Source: Orrella daihaiensis
GTDB lineage: Bacteria; Pseudomonadota; Gammaproteobacteria; Burkholderiales; Burkholderiaceae_B
Length of the DNA: 64,000 bases
Direction of reading: 5' to 3'
NCBI RefSeq assembly: GCF_022811525.1
Contig: NZ_CP063982.1
Span: 1,674,001-1,738,000 of the forward strand
The translations under genes and the position numbers were made by a program. The notes under the pieces are model-generated. The model had not been told where the DNA came from, ran no database searches, and was given only the letters and a program-made list of their open reading frames with translations. This document shows positions 61,504-64,000 of this stretch, piece after piece (the stretch's first letter is position 1; each line of letters opens with the position of its first letter).

Positions 61504-61959
61504 ATGATCCAGCAGTATCAAAGCCAAAGAAATCGGACAGCCCATGTTTTTACGTATGGGTCATTGATGTACCCTGAAATCTTTGAACAGGTCGCCGGCG
61601 TCTTACCCCAATCTGTGCTGGCTACAGCACATCACTGGCGCAGGCACTCACTGGCAGGTCGCACTTACCCAGGCGCCCTGCCCGATAGCACCGGCCAATC
61701 CACAATTACGGGGGTGCTATGGCTGAACGTTTCATCGCTTGCGATTTCTGCACTTGATCGATTCGAGGGACAGGAATACCGGCGCGTCGGCATTGACGTC
61801 ACGACATCAGACGGCAAAAAATTTCAAGCAAATATTTATCAATGGCTCTTGCCCACGCAGATTTTGTGGGATGACTGGTGTACCGAGAGCTTCGAACAAA
61901 ATCACCGGCAGAATTTCGTTCAAACCCATGGCGTGAGTCAGGATTCAAAAACCAGATAG
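61504..61959 (+). CDS. gamma-glutamylcyclotransferase (AIG2-like) family protein
   Basis: The 151-residue protein has the GGCT fold signature HVFTYGSLMYPEIFEQV near 14-30 and the likely catalytic glutamate in ALDRFEGQEYRRV near 80-92. It may release 5-oxoproline from gamma-glutamyl amines or peptides. The ATG at 61504 has no clear ribosome-binding site. It is divergent from the TAXI operon and is followed 69 bases later by a small membrane-protein gene. Confidence 0.87.
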   Translation: MIQQYQSQRNRTAHVFTYGSLMYPEIFEQVAGVLPQSVLATAHHWRRHSLAGRTYPGALPDSTGQSTITGVLWLNVSSLAISALDRFEGQEYRRVGIDVTTSDGKKFQANIYQWLLPTQILWDDWCTESFEQNHRQNFVQTHGVSQDSKTR

Positions 61960-62028
61960 AGTGGCTTGAGTACAATCTGCTCGACAAAACTATGACGACA
62001 CGATCACTAGTCGCACTGACCCAGACAA

Positions 62029-62370
62029 ATGGATACGTTTTTTTATTTCTTAATCTATCTTGCCCTGGTCAGTTGGATTAGCTATCTACCGATTGTTACC
62101 ACCAAACGATATGCCCCGCCTTATTTCTGGCGCTGGACGTTACTGGTTACCGGAACTGGCCCACTACTTTCATTGCTAAGCATCGCTGGCTTTGCTTTAA
62201 CGGCTCCATCAGGAAGCGGCTTTGATTCATTCATGATGACAGGCCTTTTCATCCTTTTGTTGATCATCCCATTTCAACTGCTCGTGCCAATGACGGTTTA
62301 TTTGTTCATCTGTAGCAGCCTTAAAGAAAGGCGCGCAGAACTTGAGGCACAAAATACCCACAGCGATTAA
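62029..62370 (+). CDS. hypothetical small membrane protein
   Basis: A 113-residue protein with three hydrophobic segments (about residues 3-24, 33-55 and 68-95) and a charged C-terminal tail. I recognise no family. The ATG at 62029 begins MDTFFYFLIYLAL. It is on the same strand as the cyclotransferase gene. The 219 bases from here to feoA contain the feo promoter and Fur box. Confidence 0.65.
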   Translation: MDTFFYFLIYLALVSWISYLPIVTTKRYAPPYFWRWTLLVTGTGPLLSLLSIAGFALTAPSGSGFDSFMMTGLFILLLIIPFQLLVPMTVYLFICSSLKERRAELEAQNTHSD

Positions 62371-62479
62371 TTAAGCGGGCACGCTTGGTCAAGCGACGTG
62401 ACTTCGGTCGCTGTCTGCTCAATTCCCAACCACCACCACCGACTTGGGTAAAAGCAACTTCCTTTTGCTGGTCTATAAC

Positions 62480-62498
62480 AATAATGATTTTCATTTAC
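62480..62498 (+). promoter_or_regulatory. candidate Fur box upstream of feoA
   Basis: A 19-base site matches the Fur consensus GATAATGATAATCATTATC at 14 positions. It sits between the probable -35 region and the TATAAT at 62504-62509, where Fur with iron would block RNA polymerase. The feo operon downstream makes this a credible regulator site. Confidence 0.75.
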
Positions 62499-62503
62499 TA
62501 TTG

Positions 62504-62509
62504 TATAAT
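62504..62509 (+). promoter_or_regulatory. -10 box of the feo operon
   Basis: A perfect TATAAT just after the Fur box. The -35 region is not strong. The expected start near 62516 gives a leader of about 75 bases before feoA. Confidence 0.6.
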
Positions 62510-62589
62510 TCCATTGTCAAAATAACAATCTTTTGGCGACTAAAAGAAAATTACACATACATATCAACAAGATAGAGAAGGATAAGAAC

Positions 62590-62823
62590 ATGGCATCCGA
62601 AACAATGCCACTAAGCATGGCGCAGGCCGGGGTTGCGCTACGAATTAGCACCATATTGGGCGGTTCTAGCTTGCTACGCAAACTGACGGAGATGGGTTTG
62701 AACGCAGGCACAGAACTCCAAATTCGCCAACAGCAGCGTGGATCAGTCGTCGTATGCAGGGGAAATATGCGCTACGCCATTGGACTAGGCATGGCCCACA
62801 AAATCATGGTCGAAATTATCTGA
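62590..62823 (+). CDS. feoA: ferrous iron transport protein A (first copy)
   Basis: A small cytoplasmic SH3-like protein that supports FeoB. The 77-residue product from ATG 62590 (MASETMPLSMAQAG) has AAGGA upstream. LLRKLTEMGLNAGTELQIRQ is the FeoA core. It is the first of two tandem feoA genes and shares little sequence with the second. The gap to the second feoA is 41 bases. Confidence 0.9.
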   Translation: MASETMPLSMAQAGVALRISTILGGSSLLRKLTEMGLNAGTELQIRQQQRGSVVVCRGNMRYAIGLGMAHKIMVEII

Positions 62824-62864
62824 ACAAACTGAACCGCACTCATCAAATCATACGGGAAGCTCAA

Positions 62865-63095
62865 ATGCGCACATTAGGCGAACTAAAAACTGGAGATCAG
62901 GCAAAGGTAATCGGACTTACAGGCGGTGGCTCAAGTTATCGCCGCAAATTACTGGCAATGGGACTAACGCCTGCAACAGTCTTGGAAGTTTTACGCATGG
63001 CGCCCATGGGGGATCCTGTAGAGATCCGAATCCGTGGTTGCAATCTATCTCTGCGTCGCGAAGAGGCCAGCCTAGTCAACGTAGAGGTGCTGTAA
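62865..63095 (+). CDS. feoA: ferrous iron transport protein A (second copy)
   Basis: A 76-residue FeoA-like protein from ATG 62865 (MRTLGELKTGDQAKVIG). It has the family pattern with RRKLLAMGLTPATVLEVLR and the C-terminal ISLR-like LSLRREEASLV block. The open frame from 62754 overlaps the first feoA in another frame and lacks support. Its stop is directly followed by the feoB GTG. Confidence 0.92.
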   Translation: MRTLGELKTGDQAKVIGLTGGGSSYRRKLLAMGLTPATVLEVLRMAPMGDPVEIRIRGCNLSLRREEASLVNVEVL

Positions 63096-64000
63096 GTGCA
63101 GAATTACACCCGTCGAACTATCGGACTCATCGGTAACCCCAATTGCGGCAAGACCACCCTTTTTAATGCGTTGACTGGTTCTAAGCAACGTGTGGGCAAT
63201 TGGCCAGGTGTCACCGTTGAGCGCAAGAGTGGCTTTTACCGTCACAACGACCATGAAATCGAAGTTATTGACTTGCCAGGAACTTATTCGCTTGATGTGG
63301 TTGATCATGCCATCTCCCTTGACGAGATGGTGGCGCGTCAGTACATGCAGCAAGGCGAAGCTGATTTGATTATCAACATCGTCGACGCATCCAATTTAGA
63401 ACGCAATCTTTACCTGACAACGCAACTTGCTGATATGGGTATGCCACTTCTGGTGGTCTTGAATATGATGGATGTTGCCCAAACGAAAGGCATTCGTATC
63501 GATGTTCAGCGGCTCGAGCAAATGCTTGGATGCCCCGTCCTAACCGTCATTGCGTCAGAAGGCCGTGGCATAACTGAGCTCAAAAACAGCATTGCACTGG
63601 CAACACAAGTAGGCACACGACCGCGCGTCAGCGTCCAATTTAATCAGCAGATTGAAGCATCGATTAGTGAAATACAAAATTCATTGACTCGAAATCAGCC
63701 GGACCAACAAAATCCAAGGCTGACTGCGATACGCCTGCTCGAGGGCGATCAATCTGCACATCAAAGCGTAGACAGTCATAGCTCCTTACTCGCTAAAAAA
63801 CTGGCGACTGAACACGGAGATGATCTCGATTTGCTGATGGCTGATGGTCGCTTCGGACTAGCTAATGAGATTTGCAAAACCTGCGTTCAAGCACAAGGCC
63901 GTATTACAAGAGACACCACCGATCGAATTGATGGTGTTGTACTGAACCGCGTGCTCGGCATACCAATTTTTTTGTTGATGATGTACTTGATGTTCATGCT
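63096..64000 (+). CDS. feoB: ferrous iron transporter FeoB, N-terminal part (cut by window end)
   Basis: The gene starts with GTG at 63096, immediately after the feoA stop, and remains open to the window end (about 301 residues seen). The N-terminal G protein domain shows GLIGNPNCGKTTLFNAL (G1), the VGNWPGVTVE switch I (G2), DLPGTYSL (G3) and NMMD (G4). The first membrane helix appears at the end (FLLMMYLMFML). FeoB carries Fe(II) across the inner membrane. Nothing suggests truncation within the visible part. Confidence 0.96.
   Translation, partial: MQNYTRRTIGLIGNPNCGKTTLFNALTGSKQRVGNWPGVTVERKSGFYRHNDHEIEVIDLPGTYSLDVVDHAISLDEMVARQYMQQGEADLIINIVDASNLERNLYLTTQLADMGMPLLVVLNMMDVAQTKGIRIDVQRLEQMLGCPVLTVIASEGRGITELKNSIALATQVGTRPRVSVQFNQQIEASISEIQNSLTRNQPDQQNPRLTAIRLLEGDQSAHQSVDSHSSLLAKKLATEHGDDLDLLMADGRFGLANEICKTCVQAQGRITRDTTDRIDGVVLNRVLGIPIFLLMMYLMFM

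Overview
The window looks like a chromosomal segment from a betaproteobacterium of the order Burkholderiales, most likely the family Alcaligenaceae. The evidence is gene order and gene families: priB sits between rpsF and rpsR, alaC-hom-thrC form one block, a Rieske oxygenase gene diverges from xseB-ispA-dxs, the rimP-nusA-infB-rbfA-truB-typA chain is intact, and there is a BPSS1780-family membrane protein. By eye the base composition is near 50% G+C. No taxon search was possible, so the genus is left open. I see no insertion sequence, prophage, CRISPR array or rRNA operon. The only RNA gene found is an initiator tRNA.

Layout. 1-3.4 kb: leuCDB and aroC (minus strand). 3.5-8.2 kb: DUF2069 protein, YihY-type membrane protein, CBS protein, dusA, thrB and a BPSS1780 membrane protein. 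8.1-16.8 kb: an eleven-gene tight-adherence (Tad/Flp type IVb pilus) operon on the minus strand, packed with stop/start overlaps. It is the main accessory feature. 16.9-19.4 kb: dtd, ugd, arfB and a small exported protein. 19.6-22.7 kb: hpnCDE, which make squalene from farnesyl diphosphate. 22.6-26.9 kb: crcB, thrC, hom, alaC. 27.1-32.2 kb: Mth938-like protein, bcp, PIN-PhoH protein, pdxA and dnaB. 32.3-33.8 kb: the rplI-rpsR-priB-rpsF cluster. 34.1-37.2 kb: dxs-ispA-xseB. 37.3-45.3 kb: Rieske oxygenase, htpX, dienelactone hydrolase family protein, polA, LOG-family protein and a gabD-type dehydrogenase. 45.4-56.0 kb: typA, truB, rbfA, infB, nusA, rimP, rluB, scpB. 56.1-64 kb: tRNA-fMet, a CobW-like protein without a P-loop, a nitroreductase, a TAXI-type TRAP transporter, a gamma-glutamylcyclotransferase-like protein, a small membrane protein, and a feoA-feoA-feoB iron-uptake operon cut by the window end.

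How the genes fit together. The chromosome backbone is housekeeping: branched-chain, aromatic and threonine amino acid synthesis, isoprenoid supply (dxs, ispA) feeding squalene synthesis (hpnCDE), and translation and replication genes. The Tad operon supplies pilin, two pseudopilin/TadG-type proteins, CpaB, secretin, motor ATPase and two platform proteins. It lacks TadZ, TadV and TadD here, and its ATPase carries an N-terminal FHA domain. The operon also holds a previously uncalled 53-residue ORF joined by 4-base overlaps to both neighbours.

Best leads for new biology: the FHA-TadA Tad operon and its small coupled ORF; the CobW-like protein that has lost its nucleotide-binding motifs but kept the CxCC motif; and two intrinsic-terminator hairpins placed inside 5' leaders, before the Rieske gene and before rimP, which look like attenuators.
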